Source of the DNA: Spirosomataceae bacterium TFI 002 | GTDB lineage: Bacteria; Bacteroidota; Bacteroidia; Cytophagales; Spirosomataceae | Direction: 5' to 3' | DNA: 64,000 nt | Assembly (NCBI GenBank): GCA_900230115.1 | Contig: LT907983.1 | Location: 248,001-312,000, forward strand | Shown: piece by piece, positions 17,505-27,034 of the stretch | Position numbering within the stretch: position 1 is the stretch's first letter | Layout of the letters: every line of letters begins with the position of its first letter | Program-made: the position numbers and the translations under genes | The notes under the pieces: generated by a model | Told to the model about the DNA's origin: nothing | Seen by the model: the letters and a program-made list of their open reading frames with translations, nothing else | Database searches by the model: none

Positions 17505-18092
17505 TTAACCTGGATCTTTAATAATTAGAAAAACTATGATGAGTGAAATAACAATCATACTTACAATTTCGATTTTTGAAAGCACATTGCTACTATAAAT
17601 AGCTTGTTTGGATTTGTTAAGTTGCCTTTTTCCCTCACTAATTTGAATAGCCGCCAATGATTGAAGTGATTCTATTATTTTGGCTGTTTTTACTTCCACT
17701 TCTTTCAAAGAATTCTCACTAGTCTTAGATCCTACTAGTCGACTTTCCAAAACTTTCAGTTCACTAAACTGACTTTGCAAAGCTTTAAAATTCTCATCCT
17801 CTTTTTGGGTTAATTTGGTATTGGAATATTGTGCAATGAGATCTCCTATTGAGCTTTCAAACTTTGCGGTATTTGATTGAAAATGGGAAAGATCATTTTG
17901 GCTTAATGCCATTCGCCTTTCCATTACTTCACTGTACATTTTATATGTCAAATCATAAGCAACCAAACGATCTTCGTAAATATTATTGACAGAATCTTCT
18001 ACGATTTTGAAACTCGTATTATCCATCACATTAGTGGTGATAACTATAATTAGCAGCAGAATTAAGGCAGTTATTCTTTCAAACTTTTTCAT
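17505..18092 (-). CDS. Membrane protein with only an MCP-type four-helix bundle
   Basis: This 195-residue protein has an N-terminal helix (about 7-23), a periplasmic region of about 145 residues predicted to be helical, and a C-terminal helix (about 173-191) that ends in only four residues. The layout and sequence (VNNIYEDRLVAYDLTYKMYSEV) match the 4HB_MCP ligand-binding domain of chemoreceptors. It has no HAMP, methylation region or output domain. It lies 133 nt upstream of the response regulator on the same strand, so it may be a separate sensor subunit for the adjacent kinase. That role is inference. Confidence 0.8.
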   Translation of the reverse strand: MKKFERITALILLLIIVITTNVMDNTSFKIVEDSVNNIYEDRLVAYDLTYKMYSEVMERRMALSQNDLSHFQSNTAKFESSIGDLIAQYSNTKLTQKEDENFKALQSQFSELKVLESRLVGSKTSENSLKEVEVKTAKIIESLQSLAAIQISEGKRQLNKSKQAIYSSNVLSKIEIVSMIVISLIIVFLIIKDPG

Positions 18093-18393
18093 TTTAGTGT
18101 TTTTATTAAATCAGTTTTTCAAACTAGGTTAGGAGATTTTAAAATGCTAAATATCAGCAAATTAGAATATTCAGACTTCAATCGTAAACGGCTTGACCAT
18201 AAAATTTATCATAGGTAGAAACAAAATGGCTAATTGCACAAAAAAGCAACTTAGAAAGTTATTAAAATATATTAATATGCAACGTATATTGTTATTCGCT
18301 TGTAGACAAAAAAGTATTGCAATCAACGAGTATATTAAGGCCATTCCTCTCAACTAAACACAGCCTTAAGCCATCAATCGGCGGGGAAATGAC
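18093..18393. other. 301-bp gap, no gene identified
   Basis: The stretch is AT-rich. It holds the presumed promoter of the four-helix-bundle gene; a near-match TAGTTTG lies about 40 nt before its start on the minus strand. A 43-codon open frame at 18226-18357 (plus) has low-complexity composition and no signal for translation, so I do not call it. No hairpin with a T-run is visible. Confidence 0.5.
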
Positions 18394-18744
18394 TTACTTA
18401 TTAAATGAACCGATGTGCCAAAGCACGCCAGAAGGATCATGCAAGAAAAACTCCTTACCCCAGTCATTATAATGGATTTCAGAAAGTCGTACTCTTGAAT
18501 GAAATTTTGTAACATCAAGTGCGGTTAATTCATTTAAAACTGCCTCTACATCTTCTACTTCCCAAAATACCATAGAATTATCCACCCAGTCTTTCACATA
18601 CGCATCCTGTAAATAAAAGCCAATGCCATCTCTTGAAAAGTAAGACATATTGTAAGAAACTATGCTTTCAGTAAAACCTATTTTATTGTAAAACTCCCTT
18701 GAGGTTTTAAAGTTTTCACATCCAATAAAAGGCCTAATACCCAT
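18394..18744 (-). CDS. VOC (glyoxalase/bleomycin-resistance) superfamily protein
   Basis: This 116-residue single-module VOC protein has the beta-alpha-beta-beta-beta repeats. The N-terminal NFKTSREFYNKIGF and the C-terminal FFLHDPSGVLWHIG fit the family. A putative metal His lies in the last strand (LWHIG), but the N-terminal His is absent (IRPFIGCENF), so a full metal site is not clear; it may be a binding protein. The gene starts 6 nt after the stop of the large T9SS protein gene and is probably co-transcribed with it. Confidence 0.82.
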   Translation of the reverse strand: MGIRPFIGCENFKTSREFYNKIGFTESIVSYNMSYFSRDGIGFYLQDAYVKDWVDNSMVFWEVEDVEAVLNELTALDVTKFHSRVRLSEIHYNDWGKEFFLHDPSGVLWHIGSFNK

Positions 18745-18750
18745 GGTTAT

Positions 18751-21066
18751 TTAGTTTTTAATGAACTTTTTGAGTACTTGAGCTTTAGTATCAAGCTCCA
18801 TTCTTAATAGATATACACCTGCCGACAAGTGCTTTACATCAATTCTGTTTTCTAAAACTGTTACATCGATAACTCTACCCGTAGTACTAACAACTTGACT
18901 ACTCACAACTTTTTCTTTTTGGTCAATTTCTAAATAGTCTTGAGTTGGATTGGGGTAAATATCCAAATTATCAATGTTATTTAAACTTGATAACAACTGG
19001 GTAACATTAACAACTACGCTTGTACTCCCTACACAGCCTTTGGCATCAGTAACCGTTACTTCGTAGGTTCCTGCATCTGTTACAATGGCATTGGGGATGA
19101 ATGGATTCTGTAAAAAAGATGAGAAGCCATTAGGGCCTTTCCAAACAAAACTTGTACCTCCAGAAGAAGTCAATGGTATGTCCGAACCTGTAAAGTTTTC
19201 ACTCGGAGCTGAGGCTGTAGGACTTACTTCAGCTATCTCCACCGTAAACAATTCGCTTGGTTCCAAAGGACAAGATGGTAATCCACATACAACAGAATAG
19301 GTGCTTGTTTGAGAAGGTTTAACACTTATCGCATTGCTAGTGGCATTTGTACTCCATTTGATATTTCCAACTTCACATGAACTTGAAAGCATCACTGATG
19401 TTGTATCTGATTTACACTTAAAAGCATTACCCACTATTTTAGAAGGCTTGGTCGGGCTGATTATATTGACAACAACTGGTAATGTGCTTTCCTGTGTCTC
19501 ACTAGTAAAGATCAAATTATACTCCCCCGTAATGTTTTCAGGCAACGTGAAAGCATTTTCTCCTTCTGCTTTTGTCAAGTTGAATAGCCCTCTATCATAT
19601 TGCAATACTCCTGTATAGTTAGTTCCGGGTAATCCAGCTGTAAAGGTTTCTGTAGGGCAAAATACCTTTTTCTCTAAAGTAGGTTCTACACCTTGCTGCA
19701 TTCCAAACACACCATTGAAGCCAATAAAATTTGTATATAAATCATAAGCATTATCATTATTGATATCGCTTTCCTTTGAACCTGAATAAAGAACAACTAC
19801 TCCTCCATCAATGTGATTGATTAACCTAAAGTTGCTATACCAATTGAACTCTTGAATAGCTAATCCTTGTCCACCCCAAGATTGTACCCCCTCAGCACTC
19901 ATGTGTTGAACATTGAGATCAAAGCCCACTCCTTTTGGAGTAAACCACAAACTGTAGCACCCTCCATTTCCATCCGATGCGAATTTATTTGGAGAAAAAT
20001 AATTTACATTTTCGTTTCCATTAAAAACTGATTTCTGCCAAAGAACAGCACCTGAATTTAAAACACGTGCAGCTTTCATACGTTCTGTGTTAGAATTTGG
20101 CTCAATCCAAGCCATTGTTGCTCCTCCATCTGGATTAGGTGCTAATTGCATGTCATAACCAGTGTTGGAGCCTAGTTCTACTCCTATTTCGCCCCACATT
20201 CTATTGAAGTCTTTATCGAGCTTTTGTGCAATTACTCTTTTTTGAAATTGACTACTAAGCGTTCGTGCTATGTACGTATTCCCTCTGTCTATTGTTATGT
20301 AATCTATTCTTGAATCTCCCGAAAAAGGATTGCTATAAACTGGCTTACCTGAGGTAAGTGGATTACCATTAAAATCATATGCTATGGCAGTGACTTGATC
20401 TGAGCCATTCGCCACAATTGCAACTATTCTATTGTTGGTATTATCTACTAAAACCTTTGATCCATCTCCTCCCGTAGAAAAAAGCAATATTGATTGTCCA
20501 TTCTTGCGAAAATAAACTTGATCTATATTGCTAGATGGGTTGAGTACATTGTAAATCAGGAATGGCACATTAGAGTTATCAAACCCTCTAGTAATTACTG
20601 CGTTTACAACCACATCATTGTAAAGACCTTTGGCAACAATCTCTGGAGAGGCTAAAGTGAGATTTCCATTTGAATTTACAGTTTGACTCCATAGCTCCTT
20701 TGACTTCGTGTTGTTACTGTTAGGCATGTGTTGCCATGTCAGAATAGCTCCACCATCTTTAGCCGTGATATTCATGGGAGTAAAGGCATATGTTTCTCCA
20801 CTGATCACCCCGCCTACCTTTACACCATTTTCTGTCCACAAGTTTTTACCTTGTTTACTAATTTTTTGTACAAATAGCTCTCCATTTCCGTTTCTAAAAT
20901 CGGTCCATGCGACATACGTGTTTCCATCTTTATCGTTAGTGAAAACAGGATTTATTTCCACTTTGTCACCTTTCCCTAAACCTTTAGGGGTGCGATCTCC
21001 TAGCTCCCACTGAGCGAAAGAAGTGGAAAGTAATAAACTTAGAAAAGCGAAGATTGTATATTTCAT
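18751..21066 (-). CDS. T9SS-secreted protein with propeller-like repeats and Ig-like domain
   Basis: This 771-residue protein has a signal peptide at 1-18 (STSFAQ). The N-terminal 470 residues contain repeated strands with FTNDKDGNTYVAWTDFRNG-like units, typical of beta-propeller surface proteins. Then comes a Cys-bearing region with an Ig-like/PKD-like segment (GTYEVTVTDAKGC near 670-685). The last 75 residues form a T9SS type A sorting domain: LDIYPNPTQDYLEI, VSTTGRV, LSAGVYLLRM and a basic KKFIKN end. It should be exported to the cell surface or medium by the Por system. No catalytic motif is visible. Confidence 0.9.
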   Translation of the reverse strand: MKYTIFAFLSLLLSTSFAQWELGDRTPKGLGKGDKVEINPVFTNDKDGNTYVAWTDFRNGNGELFVQKISKQGKNLWTENGVKVGGVISGETYAFTPMNITAKDGGAILTWQHMPNSNNTKSKELWSQTVNSNGNLTLASPEIVAKGLYNDVVVNAVITRGFDNSNVPFLIYNVLNPSSNIDQVYFRKNGQSILLFSTGGDGSKVLVDNTNNRIVAIVANGSDQVTAIAYDFNGNPLTSGKPVYSNPFSGDSRIDYITIDRGNTYIARTLSSQFQKRVIAQKLDKDFNRMWGEIGVELGSNTGYDMQLAPNPDGGATMAWIEPNSNTERMKAARVLNSGAVLWQKSVFNGNENVNYFSPNKFASDGNGGCYSLWFTPKGVGFDLNVQHMSAEGVQSWGGQGLAIQEFNWYSNFRLINHIDGGVVVLYSGSKESDINNDNAYDLYTNFIGFNGVFGMQQGVEPTLEKKVFCPTETFTAGLPGTNYTGVLQYDRGLFNLTKAEGENAFTLPENITGEYNLIFTSETQESTLPVVVNIISPTKPSKIVGNAFKCKSDTTSVMLSSSCEVGNIKWSTNATSNAISVKPSQTSTYSVVCGLPSCPLEPSELFTVEIAEVSPTASAPSENFTGSDIPLTSSGGTSFVWKGPNGFSSFLQNPFIPNAIVTDAGTYEVTVTDAKGCVGSTSVVVNVTQLLSSLNNIDNLDIYPNPTQDYLEIDQKEKVVSSQVVSTTGRVIDVTVLENRIDVKHLSAGVYLLRMELDTKAQVLKKFIKN

Positions 21067-21205
21067 TATTGGGAATAAAGCTTTAACAAAATTGCTAAAA
21101 TGATTTTGTTGCCGAAAGCCTTTGAGCTTTTATCTACTCAAAGACTCACTATTCCAAGTGAAACGAAACTACTATTAACATTTATCCATGTGCTAAGAAC
21201 CAATT

Positions 21206-22600
21206 TTAGCGTAAAGACTTAGTTACAGAATTGACAATATTTCCATCAACATCATAGTGATCAAAAACTATTTCGGAACATCCTTTTATGCTAACTCCCA
21301 AAAATCCTCCTTTCACTCTTAAAAACTGGTGCTCAGGCATCACGTCTTCGGGATTCCAGCCTTGAGCATGTTCATCACTTGTAGCACCGGAGCTAAACTC
21401 CATTAACCCAGTTTTTAAATCCTGAGAAACATATTGCCAATGCCTATCTCCACAAATTACAAATACATTTTGTTGCTCTGCCAACAACTCTCTCAACCAA
21501 TCTCCTTCTATTGCAAATGCCTTATTGGAATGGTTATCGTTTTTCCCTTTCGCCCTATCGGGACCTACAATAGGTGTTGGCGAAATCAAAAGTTTAATGG
21601 TTGCATCAGACTCATTCATTGTTTTCACTAGCCAGTCCTTTTGTTCCTTTCCTAAAATGGTTTTTGATTCACTATCGGGGTCTTTATTGTCACTTCTGGA
21701 TTCTCTTCCCTCCACAAACCAAAGCTGAAGACTTTTCCCCCATCTAAATGTTCTATAAGGGTTATTTCTTTCAATCGGATTTTGCTCATACCAAACCTCA
21801 ATGCCTTCTTCAAAAGTTAATTTTCCATAGGGTTTGCTATATGGGTTTGCGTCATCGTCCAGCACGTCATGGTCGTCTTTTTGAATATATAGCGGAGTAT
21901 ATCTATAAAACTCCTCCAGGCTTGGCCAAGCATTTATAGCTGACCATTTATGTCTAGCTTGGTCAATATTGTAAGCCAATGGACCTGGTTTATCGTAATA
22001 AACGTAATCGCCAGTTTGACAATGAAAAGCAGGCTTTAATTGTCTCATGTGATCATAGGCTTTGAATCCTCGAATGGGATCATCAAAATCCCAAAAATAT
22101 TGACAAGTGGAGACAGTGAAATTAAAATCAGAATCGTCATTGTTAGCTGGTGCTGTACTGAATTCACCTAAGGTCGTATTTACTTTTGAGAAAAATCCTT
22201 TTTTACCTTGCACCTCCACTTTGTACAGTGTATTGCTTTTAAGATTTGTAAAAGCATTTTTAGCTATAAAGTCAGAGTCTTTTACAGTATGGATCCATTT
22301 AGAACGATGCTCTTCATTTGCACTTTTCAATATAAATCTCACCATTCCTTTTTGACCTTTTACCGCCCCATCCATTTTTTCAATTGGCATGTCATTGTCA
22401 AAATCAATTGGATGCCTCATGGGAGGATTTCTTCTTTCATGTGTTACTGGATTGGCTTTTTCCTGAGCAGAAAGCCGAGTTAGTAGAATTGCACTTGTGT
22501 CACTTACTTCGCCAATTTTAATTCCTGAAGTAAAATAGACTTGTGCATTAGCTGTAAAACCAAAAACAAGTATAAAAATGTAAAGTAAAATAATTCTCAT
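21206..22600 (-). CDS. PhoD-like alkaline phosphatase
   Basis: This 464-residue exported metallophosphatase has a signal peptide at 1-19 (GFTANA). It has an N-terminal fibronectin-like part, then the PhoD core: ISC-like FTVSTCQYF, QTGDYVYY (metal Asp), DDHDVLDDD and CGDRHWQY with the metal His. Family enzymes hydrolyse phosphodiesters and monoesters using Ca/Fe. It is the last gene of a pirin / DUF4440 / PhoD operon with a 2-nt gap to the gene before it. A role in organic phosphate scavenging is the default, though no Pho box was sought or seen. Confidence 0.9.
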   Translation of the reverse strand: MRIILLYIFILVFGFTANAQVYFTSGIKIGEVSDTSAILLTRLSAQEKANPVTHERRNPPMRHPIDFDNDMPIEKMDGAVKGQKGMVRFILKSANEEHRSKWIHTVKDSDFIAKNAFTNLKSNTLYKVEVQGKKGFFSKVNTTLGEFSTAPANNDDSDFNFTVSTCQYFWDFDDPIRGFKAYDHMRQLKPAFHCQTGDYVYYDKPGPLAYNIDQARHKWSAINAWPSLEEFYRYTPLYIQKDDHDVLDDDANPYSKPYGKLTFEEGIEVWYEQNPIERNNPYRTFRWGKSLQLWFVEGRESRSDNKDPDSESKTILGKEQKDWLVKTMNESDATIKLLISPTPIVGPDRAKGKNDNHSNKAFAIEGDWLRELLAEQQNVFVICGDRHWQYVSQDLKTGLMEFSSGATSDEHAQGWNPEDVMPEHQFLRVKGGFLGVSIKGCSEIVFDHYDVDGNIVNSVTKSLR

Positions 22601-22602
22601 TG

Positions 22603-23073
22603 TTAATTTTTAAGAGGTACCCTGGTTGAATGTAATAATTGTAAACGCCAACCTGCTTGAGTTTTAATTAAGTCGCCGCTTTCAAGCCAGTGGAGCTTTC
22701 TCAACACTTCGCCATTTTTACTAAGTAAAGCGTAGTTTTGATAAGCAACCCATGCTCTATTGCCTTCAATTTCAATTTTTATAAACTCAAATGTGTTGGT
22801 TCTTTTTGGTCTATCTTTGGCAAGTGCCATTTTGTCGATATAAACCTGAATGGTATCATTATTCCATACTTCTCCGTGCTCTAAGAGCAAGAAATCATCA
22901 GTATAATAGTCGCTTATGAGAGGTGATTCTCCACCAGAAAAAATTGCATCAAAAGAGTTTTGAATAACGGCTTTTATCGCCTGTTCATCAGTGGATTGGG
23001 CAAAGCTTGTACTTGATGATACTAGAAAAAGGATTGTTAATAATCCTCTTAAAGAGCCAGTAGATTTCTTCAT
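22603..23073 (-). CDS. Exported DUF4440 / NTF2-like protein
   Basis: This protein of 156 residues starts at the ATG at 23073, which gives a clear signal peptide (MKKSTGSLRGLLTILFLVSS, cut after SFAQ); the longer frame reads back into the pirin gene and lacks one. The mature part is NTF2-like: AIKAVIQNSFDAIFSGG, YYTDDFLLLEHGEVW and a C-terminal WRLQLLHST strand typical of DUF4440. Family members are periplasmic binding or SnoaL-like proteins. It sits 11 nt after the pirin gene and 2 nt before phoD, so it is in one operon. Confidence 0.82.
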   Translation of the reverse strand: MKKSTGSLRGLLTILFLVSSSTSFAQSTDEQAIKAVIQNSFDAIFSGGESPLISDYYTDDFLLLEHGEVWNNDTIQVYIDKMALAKDRPKRTNTFEFIKIEIEGNRAWVAYQNYALLSKNGEVLRKLHWLESGDLIKTQAGWRLQLLHSTRVPLKN

Positions 23074-23084
23074 TTTTATCGTAG

Positions 23085-23957
23085 TCAAGAAGGAAAGGGA
23101 ATGTAAGTTTTGTCGCCCGGCACTTTTGGAAAAAGCCTTGCTTTCCAATCTGCTTCGGCTTGATCTAGCCTTTCTTTTGACGAAGAAACGAAATTCCATT
23201 TAAGAAACCGCTCTTCTGGGAGAGGTTCCCCTCCAAAAATTAATATTTTTGTTCCAGCCTTTAGTTCGATTTCACATTCATTTTCAACTTTAGAAATCAG
23301 CATTTGACCAGCCTCAATATGCTCATCTCCCGACTGAACACTACCATTGACAATCACAAATGCGATTTCACCATGGAGGTGTTCTCTTACATTCAGTTTT
23401 GAATCTTTTTTTGCCAAAACCGAAACCATAAATAAATGCGAGTAAACTTTTAATGGTGACTTTCTTCCAAAACCTTCGCCGGCAACTAAGCTTAGCTCCA
23501 ATCCATCTTGAGACCACGAGGGAACGTCATTTTTAGGCACAAAGTCAAACCTTGGCTCCATTTCTTCCAATTCTTTGGGAAGAGCAACCCATACTTGATA
23601 ACCGTGAACATTGTGCTTATTTCCATTTCTTAGGTATTGGGGGGTTCTTTCTGTATGAGAAACACCAGCACCTGATGTCATAAAGCCTACATCTCCTGGT
23701 GTCACTACCGCCTTGGCACCTGTGCTATCACTGTGTTCTATTTCTCCATCAAAAAGATAGGTGAGTGTACTTAACCCTATATGTGGATGCTGATCCACGT
23801 CAATGTATTTTGAGGGCCCAACTGAATTGGGTCCCATGTGGTCAATAAACGTGAATGGACCAACTTGACGTTTCATTCTGAATGGTAATAACCTTCCAAC
23901 CAAGAAACTACCAATATCTCTAGATCGCTCCTCAACGAGCATTTTATTATTTGCCAT
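23085..23957 (-). CDS. Pirin family protein
   Basis: This 290-residue bicupin matches pirin. The N-terminal cupin holds the complete metal site: H57 and H59 in DQHPHIG and H101, E103 in SHTERTP, close to the numbering of the human protein. The C-terminal cupin (about 170-260) has no metal motif. Bacterial pirins such as YhhW act as quercetin 2,3-dioxygenases in vitro; the physiological role is unsettled. It has no signal peptide and is cytoplasmic, while its two operon partners are exported. Confidence 0.92.
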   Translation of the reverse strand: MANNKMLVEERSRDIGSFLVGRLLPFRMKRQVGPFTFIDHMGPNSVGPSKYIDVDQHPHIGLSTLTYLFDGEIEHSDSTGAKAVVTPGDVGFMTSGAGVSHTERTPQYLRNGNKHNVHGYQVWVALPKELEEMEPRFDFVPKNDVPSWSQDGLELSLVAGEGFGRKSPLKVYSHLFMVSVLAKKDSKLNVREHLHGEIAFVIVNGSVQSGDEHIEAGQMLISKVENECEIELKAGTKILIFGGEPLPEERFLKWNFVSSSKERLDQAEADWKARLFPKVPGDKTYIPFPS

Positions 23958-24222
23958 GGCATTTGAAATATTATTTATTCAAATTAGTCAATAGTATCTC
24001 TAAAGTGAAAGCCGAATGCTGAAATTGTTTTGGATGAAGAATAATTAGTTTAAAACTTAAAAAATTGATTCAAACAGACTAAACGAATTAAATAGAAAAT
24101 AACCCTAGTTTGATTCAATACCGACTTTTTCCTCAATTCTTTCGAAAAACTGTTTTAACTATCTCTAAATTCGATAAATTTACTAACCTTTATCTATAAA
24201 GGATTTCATTGCCTGACAAACA

Positions 24223-24870
24223 ATGTTTCCTATTTACAAAAAGTTACAAGCCATGTTAAACGAGTTAATTGGAGCATCTCTACAAATTTTAATTTTCACC
24301 TTAATTCCTTTTTTAGCTTACGTATTTAAAAGAGAATCTTATAAAGGTTTTTTCGACTACATAGGAGTAAAAAAATCAACAAAAAAAGCAAACGTCTTGG
24401 CCATTTTCGCATGTTTACTTTTTGCTGCACCATTACTAATTCTAACCTTTACAAGCGAAGAGTTTAAAGAAATAATGTTTGACCCCAACAGCATTACTGG
24501 CAAGTTTAGAGAAATGGGTTTTGGTTTAGAATCTATGACTTTATTACTAGTTATTGCTTTGATTAAAACATCACTTGCAGAGGAAATATTGTTTAGGGGT
24601 TTTATCGCAAAAAGATTGATTTCTTTTTTGGGTTTTGTAAAAGGAAATTTGCTCCATGCGGTGATTTTTGGATTCATTCATACAGGGCTTTTTACACTAA
24701 TAACTAGCAACCTACTTTTTCTAATTATCATATTCTTAATTCCGTCCATTGGAGCCTATATATCAGTAGTTTTAAACGAAAAAATGGCAAATGGAAGTAT
24801 TCTTCCAGGATGGATCTCACATGGCCTTGCAAATATTATCGCTTACAGTATTGTCGGGTTTGTAATCTAA
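24223..24870 (+). CDS. CPBP-family intramembrane metalloprotease (Abi)
   Basis: This 215-residue membrane protein has about five to six helices. The three signature motifs of the CPBP/Rce1-like family are present: E120-E121-I-L-F-R125, the FGFIH motif with H153, and H200-G-L-A-N204. These form the intramembrane glutamate/histidine active site. Substrates of bacterial members are mostly unknown; some process prenylated or bacteriocin peptides. A start at 24253 is also possible. The gene is isolated between 265 and 183 nt of non-coding sequence. Confidence 0.85.
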   Translation: MFPIYKKLQAMLNELIGASLQILIFTLIPFLAYVFKRESYKGFFDYIGVKKSTKKANVLAIFACLLFAAPLLILTFTSEEFKEIMFDPNSITGKFREMGFGLESMTLLLVIALIKTSLAEEILFRGFIAKRLISFLGFVKGNLLHAVIFGFIHTGLFTLITSNLLFLIIIFLIPSIGAYISVVLNEKMANGSILPGWISHGLANIIAYSIVGFVI

Positions 24871-25053
24871 AAAGCTTACCAATCGTAAAGTCGATTCGCC
24901 AAAAATAGTTAGAGGTTTTGTAAATAGTGAAAACGCAAATTATAGAAGTTAACAACAAAAATTTAATCCAAATTAAGAATAAGTAAAAATGAGAATTCCG
25001 AAGCAACAATAAGTGTAGGATTCACAAAATTATTCGAAATTGCTTTATCAAAA

Positions 25054-25992
25054 ATGAGAGAAATAATGACAAAAACATCAAAACATTACTTAAACCATTT
25101 CACAATTTGTATCTGTTTAATTTCAACACTAATCCTCGGAAGTTGCTCAAGTGAACCAGAAATTCAGTTTCCTGTGGAAGTGGGTGTAAAACCTGAGAGT
25201 ATTACCAAAGGATTCAATGGTAATTACTACGTGACAATCATGAATGGTAAAGTAGATGGTGATGGAGAAGTTGTTGAAATTTCAAGTAATGGGGTAAAGA
25301 CGTTTGCCACAGGCTTTGATGAGCCAAAGGGGATTGTCTTTCTTGATAACCATTTATATTTTTCAGATTTAACTAAGGTTTGGAAAGTGGACAAAGACGG
25401 CAATGCTACTATTTTTGTACAAAAAGAGAATTTCCCAGAAGAGGTTTTGTACCTAAATGATGTCTCTTTAGACGCAAGTAGCAAAGGGATATTTGTAGCC
25501 GACATGGGTGCCACTCAATATATGAGAGACGAAAACAACGACCTTTGGCCACTGGATAGCGAGGAAGCGAAACTAGTACCTGCTTTGGGGCGAATTTATC
25601 ATATTGATTTGCAAGGGCAAGTTAGCATAGCACAAGACACATCTTCATTGATGCTCAATCCTAATGGCGTAGGGATCGACAATAATGGCGAAATTATGGT
25701 AAGTGGTTTTTTCTTAGGTAATTTTTTGGTGAAAAAAGATGGAGTTTTAACACCACTTAAAGGTCAGTTTCGTGGGGCAGATGCTGTAGAACAAGACAGC
25801 AAAGGCAATTATTACGTTAGTAGCTGGGTTGCAGGGACTGTATGGAAAATAGACGGCAAAACTGAAGAAGCTACAGTACTAATAAAAGACCTCAAGTCAG
25901 CCGCCGACTTCTACTTGGAAGAAGACAAAGGTCGACTTTTATTGCCAGATATGATGGCAGGAAAAATTTATTCAGTGGCCATCAACCAGTAA
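25054..25992 (+). CDS. SMP-30/gluconolactonase-like beta-propeller lipoprotein
   Basis: This 312-residue protein has a signal peptide with the lipobox LGSC (C31). The mature part is a six-bladed propeller: ITKGFNGNYYVTI, EPKGIVFLDNHLYFSD, LNPNGVGIDNNGEIMVSG and DAVEQDSKGNYYVSSW mark blade starts. The ligands expected in SMP-30 lactonases (Glu, Asn and Asp) may be among these, but I cannot assign them firmly. The start at 25054 or at the second Met (25066) cannot be separated. A lactonase or ligand-binding role at the outer membrane is inference. Confidence 0.82.
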   Translation: MREIMTKTSKHYLNHFTICICLISTLILGSCSSEPEIQFPVEVGVKPESITKGFNGNYYVTIMNGKVDGDGEVVEISSNGVKTFATGFDEPKGIVFLDNHLYFSDLTKVWKVDKDGNATIFVQKENFPEEVLYLNDVSLDASSKGIFVADMGATQYMRDENNDLWPLDSEEAKLVPALGRIYHIDLQGQVSIAQDTSSLMLNPNGVGIDNNGEIMVSGFFLGNFLVKKDGVLTPLKGQFRGADAVEQDSKGNYYVSSWVAGTVWKIDGKTEEATVLIKDLKSAADFYLEEDKGRLLLPDMMAGKIYSVAINQ

Positions 25993-26051
25993 TGAACATA
26001 GGTAAGCCGAACGTATATTAAACTATTCACTAAGTAAATAAAAATTGTACA

Positions 26052-26465
26052 ATGAGTCCATTTCATTATGCATTTAAGATAAAGGACATTGAGTCCACGC
26101 GAAAATTCTATATCAATATTTTGGGCTGCGAAGAAGGAAGGTCAACTGAGAATTGGATTGACTTTAATTTCTTTGGGAATCAACTCTCAGCCCATTTAAG
26201 CAAAAATATTCCAGAGCTTGATTTTTGCGGAAAGGTAGACGGCATCAGTGTACCCATACCACATTTTGGATGCCTTTTAGAAATATCAGAATTTAAAAGA
26301 ATACAGCAAAGACTCGAAGCCGAAAACATAGACTTTGTGGTAAAACCTCAAGTAAGATATGAAGGTAAAGTGGGAGAACAATTAACAATGTTTGTTTTTG
26401 ACTTTAGCGGAAACCCAATTGAATTCAAGTCATATTCAAATAACCAGGAAGTATTTTTGGCTTAG
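26052..26465 (+). CDS. VOC superfamily protein (glyoxalase-like)
   Basis: This 137-residue VOC-fold protein opens with FHYAFKIKDIESTRKFYINILGC and ends with MFVFDFSGNPIEFKSY. Metal ligands are plausible: H4 in the first strand, H56 in LSAHLSK and E near the end in NPIEFKS. This set resembles small Bacteroidota glyoxalase-like proteins that are not classical glyoxalase I. It is cytoplasmic, and the neighbours give no pathway. Confidence 0.85.
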   Translation: MSPFHYAFKIKDIESTRKFYINILGCEEGRSTENWIDFNFFGNQLSAHLSKNIPELDFCGKVDGISVPIPHFGCLLEISEFKRIQQRLEAENIDFVVKPQVRYEGKVGEQLTMFVFDFSGNPIEFKSYSNNQEVFLA

Positions 26466-26596
26466 GAGAGGCGAAAGTAAAACGGAAAAAAATAGCACAC
26501 TTGACTTTTGAAGAGAATAAAGCCTTTTGTCTTTATTTCTAAGTTTAAATGTTTTTACATCTATAATAGGCTCAATAAAATAAACTAGGAATAAAA

Positions 26597-27034
26597 ATGG
26601 CACAAAAATCTACTCTGGGAAAAGGAATTTTATTGTTTATTGCTGGCTTAGTAGCATTGGCAGGAACGAGTTATCTTTTAAACGATAAAGTAACTTTTCT
26701 CATTAATTCAACCACGGTTCAAGGAACTGTTATAGAACTAAAGTCTCAACAAAGTAGAAAAACAACTTATTACTATCCTATCATCTCATTCAGTGCGGAA
26801 GATGGAACAGATTATACTTTCACTGCGGAAACTGGCACCTCTGCTGCATTTGATTTTGCCGTAGGCGACAAGGTTAGCGTAAGGTACGACAAGGTATCTC
26901 CACATATAGCCCGAGTCAATAGTTTTATGGAGCTATGGGGCTTAGCTTCAGCTTTGATGGTGATGAGTTTTGTACTTATATTGGTAGGCGGAAATATCCT
27001 TTTCCAAATTTTAAGAAAATCAAAGTCCAAATGA
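26597..27034 (+). CDS. DUF3592 membrane protein
   Basis: This 145-residue protein has two membrane helices (about 9-27 and 110-132) around an extracytoplasmic beta domain. The domain begins [25 protein letters not shown] and contains [10 protein letters not shown], the DUF3592 pattern. No activity is known. The stop codon overlaps the start of an FAD-dependent oxidoreductase by 4 nt (ATGA), so the two are translated from one message. Confidence 0.85.
   Translation: MAQKSTLGKGILLFIAGLVALAGTSYLLNDKVTFLINSTTVQGTVIELKSQQSRKTTYYYPIISFSAEDGTDYTFTAETGTSAAFDFAVGDKVSVRYDKVSPHIARVNSFMELWGLASALMVMSFVLILVGGNILFQILRKSKSK

Noticed and set aside
18171-18357. Short open frames on both strands in the gap after the four-helix-bundle gene
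   Set aside because: The minus frame (60 codons) is low-complexity hydrophobic with no start context, and the plus frame (43 codons) is Ile/Lys-rich. Neither shows coding character.
21115-21145. Hairpin CTTTGAG / CTCAAAG downstream of the PhoD operon region
   Set aside because: The stem is short and lacks a T-run on either strand, and it lies upstream of the T9SS gene rather than after a stop codon, so it is not called a terminator.
26514-26540. AATAAAG / CTTTATT stem after the VOC gene
   Set aside because: It is only seven A/T-rich base pairs and no T-run follows; too weak to call a terminator.
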